Below, piece after piece: positions 1 to 13,000 of a stretch of 64,000 nucleotides of DNA. The stretch covers positions 434,001-498,000 of the forward strand of contig JASBNA010000009.1 in NCBI GenBank assembly GCA_038087015.1, in the 5' to 3' direction. Below the pieces are notes generated by a model. It searched no databases. It was not told the origin of the DNA and saw only the letters and a program-made list of their open reading frames with translations. Within the stretch, counting starts at the first letter, position 1. Every line of letters starts with the position of its first letter. The position numbers and the translations under genes were made by a program. Origin of the DNA: Cerrena zonata (Eukaryota; Basidiomycota; Agaricomycetes; Polyporales; Cerrenaceae).

Positions 1-473
1 GGTCAAGATCGGAGTAAACTTTAGGGGTCACTAGAGGCTCTCCGCGTGCGTTATCGCTTAAGATTCCGGTGCCAGAGATATGCAATAGTGTAGGTGGCTC
101 CTTTGGGTTATCCATAGAACGTTTCGATAAACCGGATAAAATAGCTAAAAATGTGACAAAGTAAGGGCAATGTCAATTTGTGCAGATAAAGCAAAGGGCA
201 ACCTTGACAACAAGAAATGTGATCGCAGCTCGCAATATTGATTACAATGTCGGCTTTACGAGCTTGCTCCTCAATCAGTTCGGTATCATCAAGGCTCCCT
301 TCAATGATAATCAAATTCGGGTGAGTCTGCTGAAGCCAAGTCTCTCTATCTTTAGTTGGAGAGCGCACTAGGGCACGAACAGACAGATTAGACAGTGTTT
401 GGCCAAGAAATACCAGAAATTGAGAGCCAACGTAGCCAGTTGCTCCAAGTAGGAATATTACAGGGTCATTCAT
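1..473 (-). CDS. NmrA/SDR-like NAD(P)-binding protein, paralogue 1 (partial)
   Basis: The start codon is at 473-471 and the gene runs off the left edge of the window. Exon 1 (473-203) encodes 90 residues with an N-terminal Rossmann fingerprint (LLGATGYVGSQF, a GxxGxxG-type glycine motif) and a second strand ending in DIVINIASCDH. A 48-nt intron follows (donor gttgcc at 202, acceptor ttttag at 155). Exon 2 (154-1) carries the conserved stretch LLHISGTGILSDNARGE and stops at the window edge in YSDLD. The exon boundary is in the same place as in the two paralogues at 25272 and 27163, which is strong support for the model. By family knowledge this is an atypical short-chain dehydrogenase / NmrA-like protein that binds NAD(P)H, probably cytosolic; the substrate is unknown. 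The C-terminal two thirds are outside the window. Confidence 0.85.
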
Positions 474-2582
474 AGCTGTGAATAGGGATGTGGGCGGAGA
501 TCCCTCACCTTATGGAAACGCGATTACACCACCCGCATATATGTAGTCATGTTAATAAGACGTCAGCTGGTCTGGAGCATATCATAAGATGCAAGGCAAA
601 CCGCATGTCCAACTAGTATCTTGGTGGGAAGGACTATTTCCACAAGGAGATAGTCATAAAACTGTCCAAGTTTGAATGGAATCTTCCGACTAGATGTAGT
701 AAGTCGGAAGCTGTCGGAATAAGTTGTGTGCACCGGGAGAATATTGTTGATCCCAAGTAATACTTGACGGCGTGGTGTAGGCCTACCTTACGAGAGGTAT
801 TCATAAATTGAGTGAGAAGAGGAACTGAGTTAGCCTTGTACGTGTCAGCGATTCTACGAGGAGGGTTATCACAATTACTTTCTGGCATCTTGTCATCCCA
901 TGACAAACATCGTACAACAATAGTATAGCCACGGTAGACGCCATCATTCTTTACCGTCGTCGTTACCGTCGTCGTCACCGCATGCGATGTTAAACGTCCG
1001 CGTCAGCCTTCAAGCTTCAAAGCTAACTTAACGTTGATTATCGAGCGACTTCAGTTTTCGACTACTATATGTATGTATACTAATGTCACGTTGATAGCCA
1101 GTGAGTCATCATGAATAGTACAATATACTGAATTCCATACCTCTCTCATCGTGCACTGCTGGCAGGAAGTTATCTAATGACCTATCGGCTGCTTGCACAG
1201 CGTACGAACACTAGCAGCCTGAGAAACTTCCGTTCTTTCTCATATTGGATGGGCATCGATGATCTAGTCAATCACTGGTTTCCCGCGACATCTCATCTTG
1301 CTACTTTCGTTAATCACTAGCACAACATATTCGGTCAACAGCCTGGGGCAACTTGGATTGTTCGTCTCGAAATGGGTTCAGACGTGAGATTACGCTCGGG
1401 GTGCTGGCGTCCCTTCCACACAGACCTTCTCAACATCTTGAAACATGTTCTTATGCAGACTTAGACTTCAATCTAATCTAGCCGAATAAGCAACATCCGA
1501 TTAAGGCACGGCAGGAGAAAGAGCGACTCCCTTCATCATCTTTTACAACCTATTCGATCGTATCAACCATTTATAGAAGCATGGAAGCGGTGTTATCATT
1601 TGAGATCTCAATGTTAGTTGGTCAGCTTCTTTCATGTCACGAATTAGTATATACTCGCTCACAGTCACCCTATTTACATGCTCTACCCCACCTGATTCTA
1701 ATGCTGATTTTGATATCTTGAGCTCTTCATTGTTTCCTGGGCATTCTTGATCACGCTCATCCATGAGCTCCTTGTCGGCTGTCCGGTATCAATCTATTAC
1801 GTACCGACATCTATCTTTGTTTCTTTCGTCATCTCGCACTATCAGACCCCTATATCCAGGATCAAGCAACATTGACGTCTCATATCATGAAATATCCTTC
1901 CATTCTTTCTGTATCATCGACGGCCAACTAGGGGATCAAGAATGGTTCAGGATACACAAGGTGGTATGTTATTTAACTATTATCTCAATTTTACCTGAAT
2001 CCTGAACCCCGACTTAGTTTTGTATCTCACAGAGATCCATTACAGCAGAAGTGGGTCACTCACTAAACAAGAGAAATAAACCCTGAACCAGACTTGAGGA
2101 CATCTTTTCTATTCGTTGGCCCTGACATCATCTATCAGGTTCTAAGAATGTTCTTCAAATACCATCTTCTTTATCAACTTTGATCGTGATTCCTGGTTTA
2201 GGCCTGGTGGTTCCGTGCGATCAAATATCCTTTGTACTATCGACCCACATGTAGAGGGTTGGCCGTTGCGACGTTTCAGAGTGCCTGTATCATCGAAGCC
2301 CGAATAACATTCATAATCTGGCGGATGAATGTCTCTTCTTCCTTGCTTCAATATACACTCATCGAATGGATCAGAGGGAGTACACAATACACGCCGAGCA
2401 ACTGAGTTGACCGGGTTTCAAGGCGGCAACGCCGGTCATACATGTAACTCCCGATTCGGATCCTAGTTGGTAGCGTAAGTAGTAACTGCATCTTTGGGAG
2501 GATCACTGATGTTGCGGGACTTCTATATAACTACAGAGACTTCCATGCGATGCGAATCGATCCTCTAGCTCACGAAGCACTC
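474..2582. other. Intergenic region, no gene recognised
   Basis: About 2.1 kb between the divergently placed NmrA-like paralogue 1 (-) and DUF6534 gene A (+). Only short open frames (80-114 codons) of unrecognisable composition occur on both strands. A small microsatellite-like tract of accgtcgtcgtt units lies at about 951-980. I see no exon with a family signature here, so the region is best read as the two promoters plus unassigned sequence. Confidence 0.5.
2524..2530 (+). promoter_or_regulatory. TATA box of DUF6534 gene A
   Basis: TATATAA lies 53-59 nt before the proposed start codon at 2583. Genes B, C and D of the same family have a similar element 30-50 nt before their starts, which supports both the element and the start choice. 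Confidence 0.55.
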
Positions 2583-4595
2583 ATGGATTTGATGACTCAC
2601 TCCCTCTCGTTCTCCCTCACTCCACTCATCCAATCCATAACGTGTGGTGGAATGTAAGGCTCCATTACTTTCTTTGCTCATGTTGACCAATGTATTCCGC
2701 AGATTGTATGGCACTTCCCTGATACAAGCATACTATTATATAATTGATTGCGATCAAGAATGTAATTGGACGAAATGTTTTGTCGTTCTCATCTTGTAAG
2801 AGACGTGATATACCATTTGCACCATCCTTCGTGTCAATGAAGCTGTATGCCAGTCTACTAGAAACGGTCGCCACAGCTCTAACGTTCTGGTTATTGAACA
2901 ATTTCACTATCGGTTGGACGAATCCAATCTCACTATTAGTTCCCGGTCGGTAAGTTATCATTATCTGTTTCGGCCCGCTCCCTAGCTGATTATAATAATC
3001 TAGGACGCTTTGTGTAAGTGGGTACAACGCTATGTCGTTCAATATTGAAGAATATGATATTGTCACATCGCAAGGTCACGCCTATCTGCGTGGTGCGTTG
3101 TCCCAAACATGACGATAATAGTAATAGTGGGACTGACTCGATGTTCTCCAGCTCACACTTCAATTCCTAGTATCAAGGTAGCTCCTATGGATGTACTCAA
3201 GCATCATAAGCAATTTATTGACGTCGCTATCAAGCTTTTATATCGGTCGAATGTGGTTGTGTATGTCATCGATACCAACCCTCTAATTTCATGATGGTTG
3301 ATCAGTCAAATAGATACGAAAAATATAGTGTTGACGATGCTTGCGGTATGTTATTACCATCTTAATCCATAACACCTGTGTGCTGATATCTTCCAAGTCA
3401 TCCTTCGTCTTAGCTAGATCAGGTATGAGCAGATTCAGATACTTATTGTCTCCTGATAATATAGCAACCTTGTTACTCGGTATTAGTTGGTTTATTCTGT
3501 ATGTGTTAATCCTATGGTCTCATGGGAAAACATATTGCTGACTATTCATTCTTAGACGTAAACTATGGAATGTAGGTACTTTTTTTGTTAACATTTTAAC
3601 TCTATACTAGACACGATTGTTTTCATAGATGTACATCGACTACCTGGGTCGAATTTTTTTATCATTGGAATATCAGAGTAAGTAAGTACTATGCAGACGG
3701 GATTTTGCTAATGGCACCATGAAGATACCTCTCATTGTTGCGCTGTCATCTGGGCCGGTTGCAGATGGAATTACGGCTCTAACGATTGCTGTTTACCTGT
3801 ACCGTTCCTCCCCACGGATGAGAAGGTGCGCTAAAACCCTCATTTGATGATCTCGTATTCATTGAAACGATACTAGGATGAAACAAATTGTGACCTGGCT
3901 ATTGGTGATGACAGTGAATACTGGATTTATCCTTTTGTAAGTTTCCTGTCTAACACCATGATTGTGAGATGTTAAAGAACTCTTTCTAGTGCAAACGGCC
4001 TGTGTGCGTTAATCACGGTCAGGCATATAAATCTAATGCTTAAAATTGAATTATTAAATTACCTCATACTAGTACTTGACAATGCCAGATAGTTTTGCTT
4101 GGTCGGGCATGCTGCTGATCAGCGGTAAATGTAAGCACTTTCTGCGCGACACGTTGACATTGACTAAACCTGAGAATAGTATACGCCAATTCTCTTTTTG
4201 CTATGTGAGTAGCTAGGTTAGCTTCGAGATAACGATGAAATACTCATTTACATTCAGGTTGAATGGCAGAAATGCGCTACGAGCGAAGCTCAGCGAACCT
4301 ATGATAGTCAGGACAACCGAGATAACAACGTCATCTGTCTCTCGGGATGACCTCATTACCCAAGTGAGTTCAGACATACTGTAGTCTGTGGCAATCTATC
4401 AATAATCATGTGGATTGCGCAGCCTGAGCGTGTCCACATTTATCGAGAAGTGTATAGAGGTGTAGACATTGATTCCAACGGGGTAAGGGCCTGTCTAATC
4501 CTAATTATACACACACTAATACATACAACCAGAACCCAGTCAAACAGGATGAAGTAGGCGAAGACATCTCTGCCGAGCAATTCTGTGCAAGATGA
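2583..4595 (+). CDS. DUF6534-type multi-span membrane protein, gene A
   Basis: A gene of many short exons. Exon 1 (2583-2653) starts MDLMTHS and ends in TCGGI. Exon 2 (2703-2795) has LYGTSLIQAYYYIIDCDQE, the family's first-loop signature. Exon 3 (2854-2949) gives LLETVATALTFWLLNNF, a transmembrane segment. Several short exons between about 3010 and 3500 I could not resolve. Clear exons resume with the DUF6534 core: SSGPVADGITALTIAVYLYR ending near 3830, then KQIVTWLLVMTVNTGFILL (3877-3936), ANGLCALITV, DSFAWSGMLLISGK, and LNGRNALRAKL. A hydrophilic tail with PERVHIYREVYRGVDI follows; the stop is tga at 4593-4595. The order matches the family: several hydrophobic spans, a DUF6534 domain, then a tail predicted to face the cytosol. 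The molecular role of the family is unknown. Intron positions agree with genes B, C, D and F in this window. No stop or lost splice site was seen in the exons I could place. Confidence 0.75.
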
Positions 4596-5094
4596 GGGTA
4601 AATAATCCTTTTGGTTTCATGGTAACATTACTATGTACGGGCTGGTATTTGATGAAGGAGATCATATAAAAATAGAACCATGGATATCGAAATATTCTGT
4701 AACCACCGTATCTTTGTGCATAAGGTATTCTGTATTTACACCACCTAGGAACATTCGAACTTTATATTTTCGTACTATGATAGTAGAAAGGTTTCGGACA
4801 ATTTGAAACCTAAATATCCATAAAAAAGTGCCCTCAGCTATGACAGATAGGGTGATTCGGATGAGATAAGAAATGTACTACGATGATTCAAGTTGTGTTC
4901 AAACGTTCAAACGAAGTTCAACGTTCGTGTGCAATAATATCCGACATGTCCTGGCCAGCCTTACGTAACTTGGTTAGATGCACGATAAGATTAGATTGCC
5001 ACTATCTTGATCGTAAATCACCAAGCCTTGGCTTTGACTCGGATTCTGTATAACTTGCTTCCAATACCCATTCTACAGCGACATCATTGAAGAA
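4596..5094. other. Intergenic spacer before the Trp-tRNA synthetase gene
   Basis: About 500 nt of AT-leaning sequence serving as 3' flank of DUF6534 gene A and promoter of the next gene. It contains overlapping short repeats of gttcaaacg at about 4897-4925. No gene seen. Confidence 0.5.
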
Positions 5095-6846
5095 ATGGCT
5101 ACCGCTCCAGAAACTGGAACTCCCAGCGAGTCACCTCAAGTAGGCAATCTTGCGGATACTTTGAAGGATACTTCTCTCATACAGTATGTTCGCCAACAGA
5201 AACAGTTTAAAACATATGGTTTAATACACGCGGTGTCCTAGGAAGGATAACGAGCAGCCTGTACAGACAACAGATCTACCTGTCAAGCCTTCATCTACCT
5301 CAGATGTACATGAACAAGTTGTAACTCCTTGGGACGTTCAAGGCTCCGTGTCAACAGACGGGAAACAACTCGCTATTGACTATGACAAACTAGTCGTTCA
5401 ATTTGGTACACGACGGATCGATCAAGCCTTACTCGAGCGATTCGAACGTCTAACTGGAAGGAAACCTCATATCTTACTAAGACGAGGGATGTTCTTCTCG
5501 CACAGGTATGTCTCTCACAGATATTTGACGAAGACATTCTGAAGGGCTTCCTTCAAGAGAGTTTGATAAAATCCTGGATCGTTATGAGCAAGGAAAACCC
5601 TTCTATCTCTATACTGGACGTGGCCCGAGTAGTGACAGTATGCACTTGGGTCATATGATTCCCTTCACCTTCACGAAGTGAGCACAAAGCCTTCTACGAG
5701 TCATTGCTAAAGACTGATCGGATGCAAGATGGCTTCAGGATGTTTTCGATGTGCCCTTGGTAGTTCAGTTGACTGGTACGATCAGCTTCACACAATTTCA
5801 TTCACTGATTCTTACAATGATTCCGTTAGACGACGAGAAGTTCCTCTTCAAGCACGAATTGAAGCCCGAACAAACCTATGAATTTGCTAAACGCAATGCC
5901 CGCGATATCATTGCTGTCGGGTTCAATCTAGAAAAGACCTTTATCTTCAGTGATTATGATTACGTTGGCGGTCCCTTCTATCGTAACGTATCCAAAATCT
6001 CGAGACAGATTACCATCAACCAAGCAAAGGCGACGTTCGGCTTTAATGACTCGTAAGTAAAATGTACTGAATCGGTTCATAGCTCATAGTCATTCGATTC
6101 TCTAGAGACAATATCGGTAAAATTCACTTCGCTGCCATTCAGGCGGCCCCGTCCTTCTCAAACTCCTTCCCTCAAATCTTCGGCACCGTATCCAATATTC
6201 CATCACTCATCCCTTGTGCAATTGATCAAGATCCTTATTTCCGTCTTACCCGTGATGTTGCCGCGAAACTCAAATATCCCAAGCCCGCTCTGCTGCATTC
6301 AAAGTTTTTCCCTGCACTGCAAGGACCTCAAACCAAGATGAGCGCATCGGATTTGACCTCGAGTATCTATATGAGTGACACGCCCAATCAAATCAAAAAC
6401 AAAATTAACAAGCACGGCTTTTCCGGGGGTCAGGAGACTGAGGAAGAACATAGACGTTTGGGTGGTAATCCAGATGTTGACGTAGCATATCAGTATCTTG
6501 GATTCTTCTTGGAAGATGATGAGGAATGGGCGCAGTTGGCTGTGGTGAGTCATACATTGTCTCCAAGTCGCTTTTGTACCTCATCTTCCTCCTATAGGAA
6601 TACCGAGCCGGTCGCTTGTTGACTGGACAACTCAAGGCGAAATGTATCAAGGTTCTTCAGGACTTTGTCAAAGGTTTCCAAGAGGTTTGTTCATCATTGT
6701 TACGGATCAAAATTCTGACTGACCACTTGGGATTACAGCGAAGAGAGAAGGTCACTGAAGACCAAATCAGTGCGTTCATGGACGGCAGCCGGAAAATTGA
6801 GCCTACGTTCGGCAAATCAGTCAACGTTGCCCCAGCCTCCGCCTAA
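5095..6846 (+). CDS. WRS1: Cytosolic tryptophanyl-tRNA synthetase
   Basis: Charges tRNA-Trp with tryptophan using ATP; class I aminoacyl-tRNA synthetase of the eukaryotic cytosolic type. Seven exons fit GT-AG rules and one frame: 5095-5183, 5242-5505, 5558-5677, 5729-6052, 6106-6544, 6598-6684, 6739-6846, giving 476 residues. The catalytic signatures are visible: [16 protein letters not shown] (HIGH-type motif) in exon 3 and [12 protein letters not shown] (KMSKS-type motif) in exon 5, with VVQLTGT and [14 protein letters not shown] VGGPFYRNV between them in the Rossmann fold. The C-terminus ([13 protein letters not shown], then [17 protein letters not shown]) matches the anticodon-binding end of the family. 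The first about 60 residues are a low-complexity N-terminal extension. The start is the first ATG upstream in frame, in a gaagaaATGgct context. Length is close to the usual fungal enzyme. Housekeeping gene; nothing is truncated. Confidence 0.96.
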
Positions 6847-7213
6847 GCTTAATATACAAGAACTAAACATAATGTAAGACGTGTTGTAGCTATATTGTCC
6901 TGAGACTAGATCTGTTATACGTATGGGAAATCAAGTTGAATACCATTCCAAGTTGAGCAATGCTTTTCTTTCACTACCTGAGGACCGCCAGGTTGCTTCA
7001 CTACCATGCCAGCGGATCCTTGATGTGGTTGCGTAAGATCCGACGTTAGCGATCATGAATGCGTCCTCAGAAGAAAAAAAGTATGTAAACGATGGTATTG
7101 CGTGGATCGCACGTTGTATCCTCACTCCGGCCTTCAACGTCCTTTAACTCTCTTCCTCAATCAATACGACAATCGGTCATCTTCGAGACACGAACCTTCA
7201 AGTGAAATCCCAA
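6847..7213. other. Intergenic spacer
   Basis: About 370 nt between two genes on the same strand: 3' flank of the Trp-tRNA synthetase and promoter of the LOG-family gene. No coding signal. Confidence 0.5.
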
Positions 7214-8183
7214 ATGAGCGAAAATAATAAAGCAGTCACTGTCTATTGTGCTTCATCCTTGGGGCACCGCAAGGCATTTCAGGAGGGGGCGAGAAGTACG
7301 TCTAGTATTGTATCGTACGAACCATACTCATCGAAGCATTACATCGCCCTGCAGGTCTAGGTTCAGCACTAGCTGAGGCTGGTCGACCTCTCGTATATGG
7401 CGGAGGCAATAAAGGCATCATGGGTGTCGTCTCTGGTGCTGCTTTGGAAAAGGGAGGCAAGGTCACTGGTATCGTGCCCTACGCCATGGTCGTTGCTGGA
7501 GGTGAGGCAGAACAGTTGAAAGGGGTCGCAGAGTCGAAAGGGGCGAAGATCGCTCTAATCGAGCAAGGACGGGAGAAGGTATGTATATTCAAGATCGAAC
7601 TCTAGATGTCTCGATTGTATTAAATTTGACTTGTGGCGTTGACGTTCTTAGATTGAACATGTGAGTACCTGGACACTTTGATTGAGGACGTTCAGTGTTT
7701 GAATATGATGTCATAGATCGTCGTAGATTCTATGCATGAACGCAAACGAGAGATGGCCGTAAGGTCATCTGCTTTTATTGGCCTTCCCGGAGGGTTTGGA
7801 ACTTATGAGGAAATATTCGAAGTGGTTACCTGGTCACAATTGGGCATCCATAGGAAGCGTAGGTAGTTTTCCTTTTGTATTGTCATTGTTCCAAAGGAAG
7901 CTGATTTTTTACAGCCGTAATCCTGCTCAATATCCTTGGATTTTGGGAACCATTCCGTGACCTTGTGAACACGGGTGCACGAGAGGGGTTTATCCAGCCT
8001 CAAAATGTTAATCTTGTCTATATTGTTGATGGGCCAAAAGATCACGCAGAGCATGATACCTTTGATTGGGGTAAAGCCGCACTGGAAGCCATCGATGGAT
8101 GGAATGCACCTGACAAACCTACGATATATGATTGGACCAAAAGGAAGGACGGGCGAGTAGAGAATGGTATCGGGGCAGTTTAG
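7214..8183 (+). CDS. LOG-family (cytokinin riboside 5'-monophosphate phosphoribohydrolase-like) protein
   Basis: Five exons: 7214-7295, 7355-7578, 7652-7660, 7717-7858, 7915-8183, giving 241 residues. Family markers are [11 protein letters not shown] at the N-terminus, [11 protein letters not shown] (nucleotide-binding loop), [13 protein letters not shown], and the signature [10 protein letters not shown] (PGGxGTxxE). Characterised LOG proteins hydrolyse cytokinin riboside monophosphates, or AMP-like nucleotides, releasing the free base and ribose 5-phosphate; many relatives are still labelled lysine decarboxylase. Whether this fungal copy makes cytokinin or acts on other nucleotides cannot be told from sequence. 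Exon 3 is only 9 nt (Ile-Glu-His); it is needed to join REK to IVVDSMHE in frame and both flanking introns have good borders. Length is near the family norm. It sits 367 nt after the Trp-tRNA synthetase gene on the same strand, with no sign of shared function. Confidence 0.92.
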
Positions 8184-11100
8184 AAGTAGTGATGGCTTAG
8201 TATACGGCCTATGGTATAAATCCTGATTTTGTAGACTAGTTTATTTCTGTACAAGATCGGGTTTAAGCGATGATACTAGTGTTGTAAACTTTGACCTCCG
8301 AATTCTCTCGGCCATTCTTCGATGCATACTCGGCGAAGTTGTGAAATTGGTTAACATCATCCTGTGAGGATTACAAGGATTTCCTTGAAGGTAACAACGC
8401 CATGATGGGTGAAATGGAATCCTATGCGTTTGACAATCAAAGTTGTCATTTCCAACCGGAAGTGATAAGATAATTGGTCAATTTATAATGGAAAGAGATC
8501 TATGGACAAGAGGACAAGGGTACAGTCTACTATAGTAGGTCATTGCAAAATACAGAATGACGTATTGCAAAGAGATCGGAGCCTAGGAGCACCGAGGAAG
8601 TATTCTTCGTCTCCAGATTCTAATTGATTCGCAGGTTCAATATTCAGCACTCACAGCGGCAAGAGAAGTAGACATTGGGCGGTACCACATACCTGGATGT
8701 ATAGTAGCTGCGCCGGGGTTTTTGAACTATCGGTCGGCGAGGTGAGGCCTTGAAATAGGTTTGGTCCATTCTATGCATGGATCAGTGCACCGTGAGTGGT
8801 ACGGCGAGGTGGACGCATCGAGGCTAAGACTTGGTATCCTCAGCTGCTCTGGCATCTGAACATCTGAGGGTGTTTGAGAAGGTATTGCCATTCAGTCCTG
8901 AGGACGAGTGTTATCTCAGAATCATTGAATATTGGATCGGAAACGTGTATCGATGGCCCCAGAATAAACTCCCCCTCTCATTCAGTTCGTTATCTTTCCT
9001 GCCCATGAGGGTTGGTCGTCCGACACCTGTATATTGCCTATACATATAGATAAATACGTCTCCAATTGCTGACAGGATCAAATCATCCTTATTTATAGAG
9101 GACTCGGTCAATCGGACCTGTCACGATTGGTCATCTTTTGAAGCGATGTTGATGCAGGAGGGGGATGATCTAGCAGGTACTGAATTGAGTCGGGAATGTG
9201 GTCACAATGGGAATGCAAACTCCAACTTACCTTCGCCAAACTTCGAAGACGCTGATGGCAAAGTTCTGTCGATGGTGGCTGTAGTCAACCAATAGCTAAA
9301 GGCGAGCAGCGTACCGTTCCACTATGCCAAGACACCGTTATTCGAATGCAATACGGCACGCGTCACCATGGCTAGAGAAGTAGGCCGTGTTGTATTCAGC
9401 ATTGTCGCATGACAAGGCATCTAAGCAAACCTTACACACGATATCGATAAAATAGGATATTGGCAGAGAAACAATGCGTGCACGTTCATAACCTTGACTC
9501 GTGATTTTTGAGGTCCTAGTAGCCCAATGAAACCAAGCAAACTCCTATTACCAGCTTTCTGTCGGTTCGAAGCGAGGCAATGTTGTGGTCCAAGCGTTCT
9601 TGGTTGTATATGCCGAATGACAAGTGCACGACACCGTGCACGACCGTAACTTGAAGGCAGTCACATCTTTCCACGACAGTTTGCAATAGGCGAGGGTTTC
9701 TTCTTCTCCTTGTATTACTGTAAGGATGTCCGGGGTCCAGTCCAGTTGCACAAATGGAGGAGAATACGAAGGGTAAGTCACGAGCATCGATAGTGCCGGG
9801 CGGAGATGAATGACGAGCTTGTTCAAGAAAGGTCGAGAATACCGATCCATACAAACAGATCATTATCTTAGTGTCCGGGCTAAAGCATATGCCAGCCCCT
9901 AGAAAGGTATTTAGCATAGAACTCCTTCGATTGAACGCTTCAAGAAGATTCAGCGCAGCCAAGACCTTCGTGCCGCAGTAGCAGGTTGCTCTGAGCGCAA
10001 ATGAAGGCACGGCATCTTTCGGTGACATCGGTATAACAGTCTTAGCATCCCCAGCAAGGATGCCCCTACTACAACGCCGTGGATGTCCGCTATGGACTTG
10101 AATCATAATTTGAGTGAGTGAGAAAGACGTGTAGGCATGAGAAGTCGATGATGAATGTTTACGTACGAAGTCGAGAATATGACAGCTATGGTAATGACGC
10201 GTGAATGAACAGCTTGCCAAGACAAACAACTGAATGCCTCGGTCCCTGTGATGTAGAGAAACGAGATTGAGTTCGCCGAGTCGCTAATCGCAGTGGAGCA
10301 TGAAATACATACTCATCAAGCAATCTAGAAACTAGACAAATTTGGATATGTAAGAATGAAAGTTCTTTGGGTTACGAATAATTCAATACTGACAGAGCGT
10401 ATATTGGAAGTGTTGCTTGAGACAGTGTTCTTCGAAGGATCCTATCTTCGGTCGAAGCTTTAAGCTGAGAGAGAAGAGTCAAGAGAGGAACTGATCTGAC
10501 ACCATACTACTCACCTTCAGCTGTCAGGGATACCCTTACCCTAAGAATTCGGTGAAATCGCGGACTCATTTCCTTTCAGCACCAATCCAGAAGTTTCATT
10601 CCATCCTAGACTGCAACATGTCGTCATATGTCGAAAGAGATAACGCTTAGTTATGTAGATATGGATTACGAGAGTGGTATCGTGATTGCCCAGAAAAGTG
10701 AGCTACCGCTTCCTACACCACGGAAGCGAGGGGATAATAATAATTTAAACGTTAGACACGATCCCACTGTTCGCCATGCCAGCGGGACGTGGCATAGGAG
10801 TATCAGAATCTGGGCTAAAATAGGATGATCGTCGGTAAAACGTGAGAGGGGGCCAAAAATAACGAGGGGAAGACTGGGGAAGGTCGTACACCCGAAGTGT
10901 GACGTGGAAGTATCGAGGGGACCGAATAAGACATCGTTGTGAGGCTCAATTTGAAGTGACAGCATAACGAAGAGTATCGATTTGGATAATGTATTTTTAG
11001 TCCATTATTCGCAAGCAAGAATAGCGAAATGTATAGCCTAGATGAGGGTGGCAAGTCCTGGACACGGAGCAGGAGTATCGTGGTCGCAGTCGGACCGTGC

Positions 11101-13000
11101 TGTAAACGAACGAAAGGTCCCTGTTAGAGTCAGAGTCCTTGTAAGAACTACCACCGCAGAGAACCCGGGGGTCGGGACGAGCAGTCAAAGTTAACAACAT
11201 CCGAGGAGCCCGCCATCTGCAGCACCCGAGTTGCCTGGCGAAGAATAGATAGGAGCCTTAGGAACTCAGGCATTCAGATATATCGAAGGGTCTTCAGAGC
11301 GGAGCGATCCAGTAAGCTATGGGAGAAGCAACATCCTGTCGATCGAGCACTGCGAGAGTATGGAAGGTGGATCGATTGAATGAGATACGATTGTCGATGA
11401 GATAAAATGAAGGGGCAGAAGGGAGCGAGATAAGTCAAATCATCTCCAAAAACAGCGGCGAGCATCTGCGCTTTTGGATACGAAGGCTGGCAGTTGTTTT
11501 CTTCGGACAAATAAATGTCCGGAGGAACGGAAATGAGATTCCTATCGTTGGACTCCAACGTGTTTCTTTATTCTTGGCGAGGAGTGGTCAGGAGACATCC
11601 CATGGAGCTCAGGATTCGAATGCGCGGGTAGAAAGACAAGAATTTCTTGTCCGGTACGTTCAAATAATTCCAGCAATACGTTCTGGAGTTGGCAAAAGGC
11701 GAAATCCATCCTAATCCATCGGACCAACCCCGGAGAATATCCTTCCCATAATTCGCATGGGGGAGGTGTCAATGGGGCTAGCGATAGAGGTCCCGGGAAC
11801 AAAACAGGAATTTCAGATGTTCGAACGAAACATACCTTTCCATCCAGGATTTCTCGATATATTGCGAGTCTAGCCAAGGAATTTGATTCCGCGATGGGTT
11901 ATCCAGGGCAGACGGTTAGAACATTTAGGCGAAATGATGGGTGGTTGTGGTGCTCCCAATTACCCTCCGCACAAATCGTAATACGTCGACGAACGTTCAA
12001 GATCCCTGCAGGAGCTGGCTTCTGGATATGATATCAGCGCTGTTCGGTGGAAACGATAAGCGAGGGAAAGTCAAGGAGATATATACGAGAAACACGTACA
12101 CTTTTACCCGCCTCTGCGCATTTATGGACGGCATCCAAGAGAACCATCATGCTCCCATCATCACCTCCATCAAAAGTCCGAACACTGCAACATGTTTTGA
12201 ATCCGTTATCTCCAACTTTTTACGGAACAGGCCGAGACGGGCCTGAGAATGCGTCAGCCTTTTCTATCGTTAGCTCGCGAACGTTTGTCAGAGCTTTTCC
12301 ATGTTTTCTCATATTTCAGGTGATTTGGGAGCGGGTGGTGGTGTACCAAAGGCTCCAGTTCCTCGGGTCGAATTTGACTTTCCCGTCCACTAGAACTGGA
12401 CATGTGGAAATGTGGAAAGCTGCCGGAAAACGGATCGCGTTAGCTCTCGGATGGAGGAACTGCGTAAGTTATATTATATCTCAAGGATGGGGATATGAGG
12501 GAGGTAACTTGTTCTTGGCCTCGCACTAGTGTGGGTGGTATTTTCGAGTCTAGTGTACAAACTATGCATACGACTTTGTAAAATTCAGGGCCTAGGTCAT
12601 CCGTACGGTGGTCGTTATCTATCCCCTTTACCCAAGGTTCAAACGAGGCATTTGAGAAAGAGGGTCGCAATTTCAAAGTACCTCCATGCATTATGCGTAC
12701 CGATATGAACGGGATTTCGCAATACGCAACGCCTCGTGGAAGTCATACATTCCAGATAATCCCAGATAATGACATTCTAGCCTGAGACGATCGATCGCGT
12801 ACGCGGTCGAAACACGCTACATACCCTGTCGTGAAGATAAATTGACGAATGACGACAGCGGCAAGCAACACACGTTGAGGATTTCACCTGCTACTTTACG
12901 GCACCCACGCGTCAGAGTGGGAGAAGGTTACGAAAAGGAGAGATGTAGAGACCGTGAATGGACCCCGGCCAATTGGATATACACGATAAGCATTTCGTAC
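8184..13000. other. Gene-poor region, left part
   Basis: No recognisable protein domain, exon chain or RNA gene. The longest open frame is 237 codons on the minus strand (9516-10229); it is rich in Cys, His, Arg and Ser and has no repeat, membrane or domain signature, so I do not call it a gene. Another frame of 160 codons on the plus strand (12047-12529) also lacks any signature. The stretch could hold long non-coding transcripts, distal regulatory sequence of the large gene at 17786, or a strongly decayed element. Confidence 0.4.

Noticed and set aside
634..978. 114-codon minus-strand frame with a Thr/Val repeat start
   Set aside because: The repeat is a translated microsatellite (accgtcgtcgtt units) and the rest has no signature.
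2583..4595. Possibility that the multi-span proteins are STE3-type pheromone receptors or opsins
   Set aside because: The motifs (DGITA...YLY, NSLLATLNGR) are those of the DUF6534 family and none of the pheromone-receptor or opsin signatures is present.
12047..12529. 160-codon plus-strand frame
   Set aside because: No recognisable motif, no clear splice partners, and another frame overlaps it. Too weak to call a gene.
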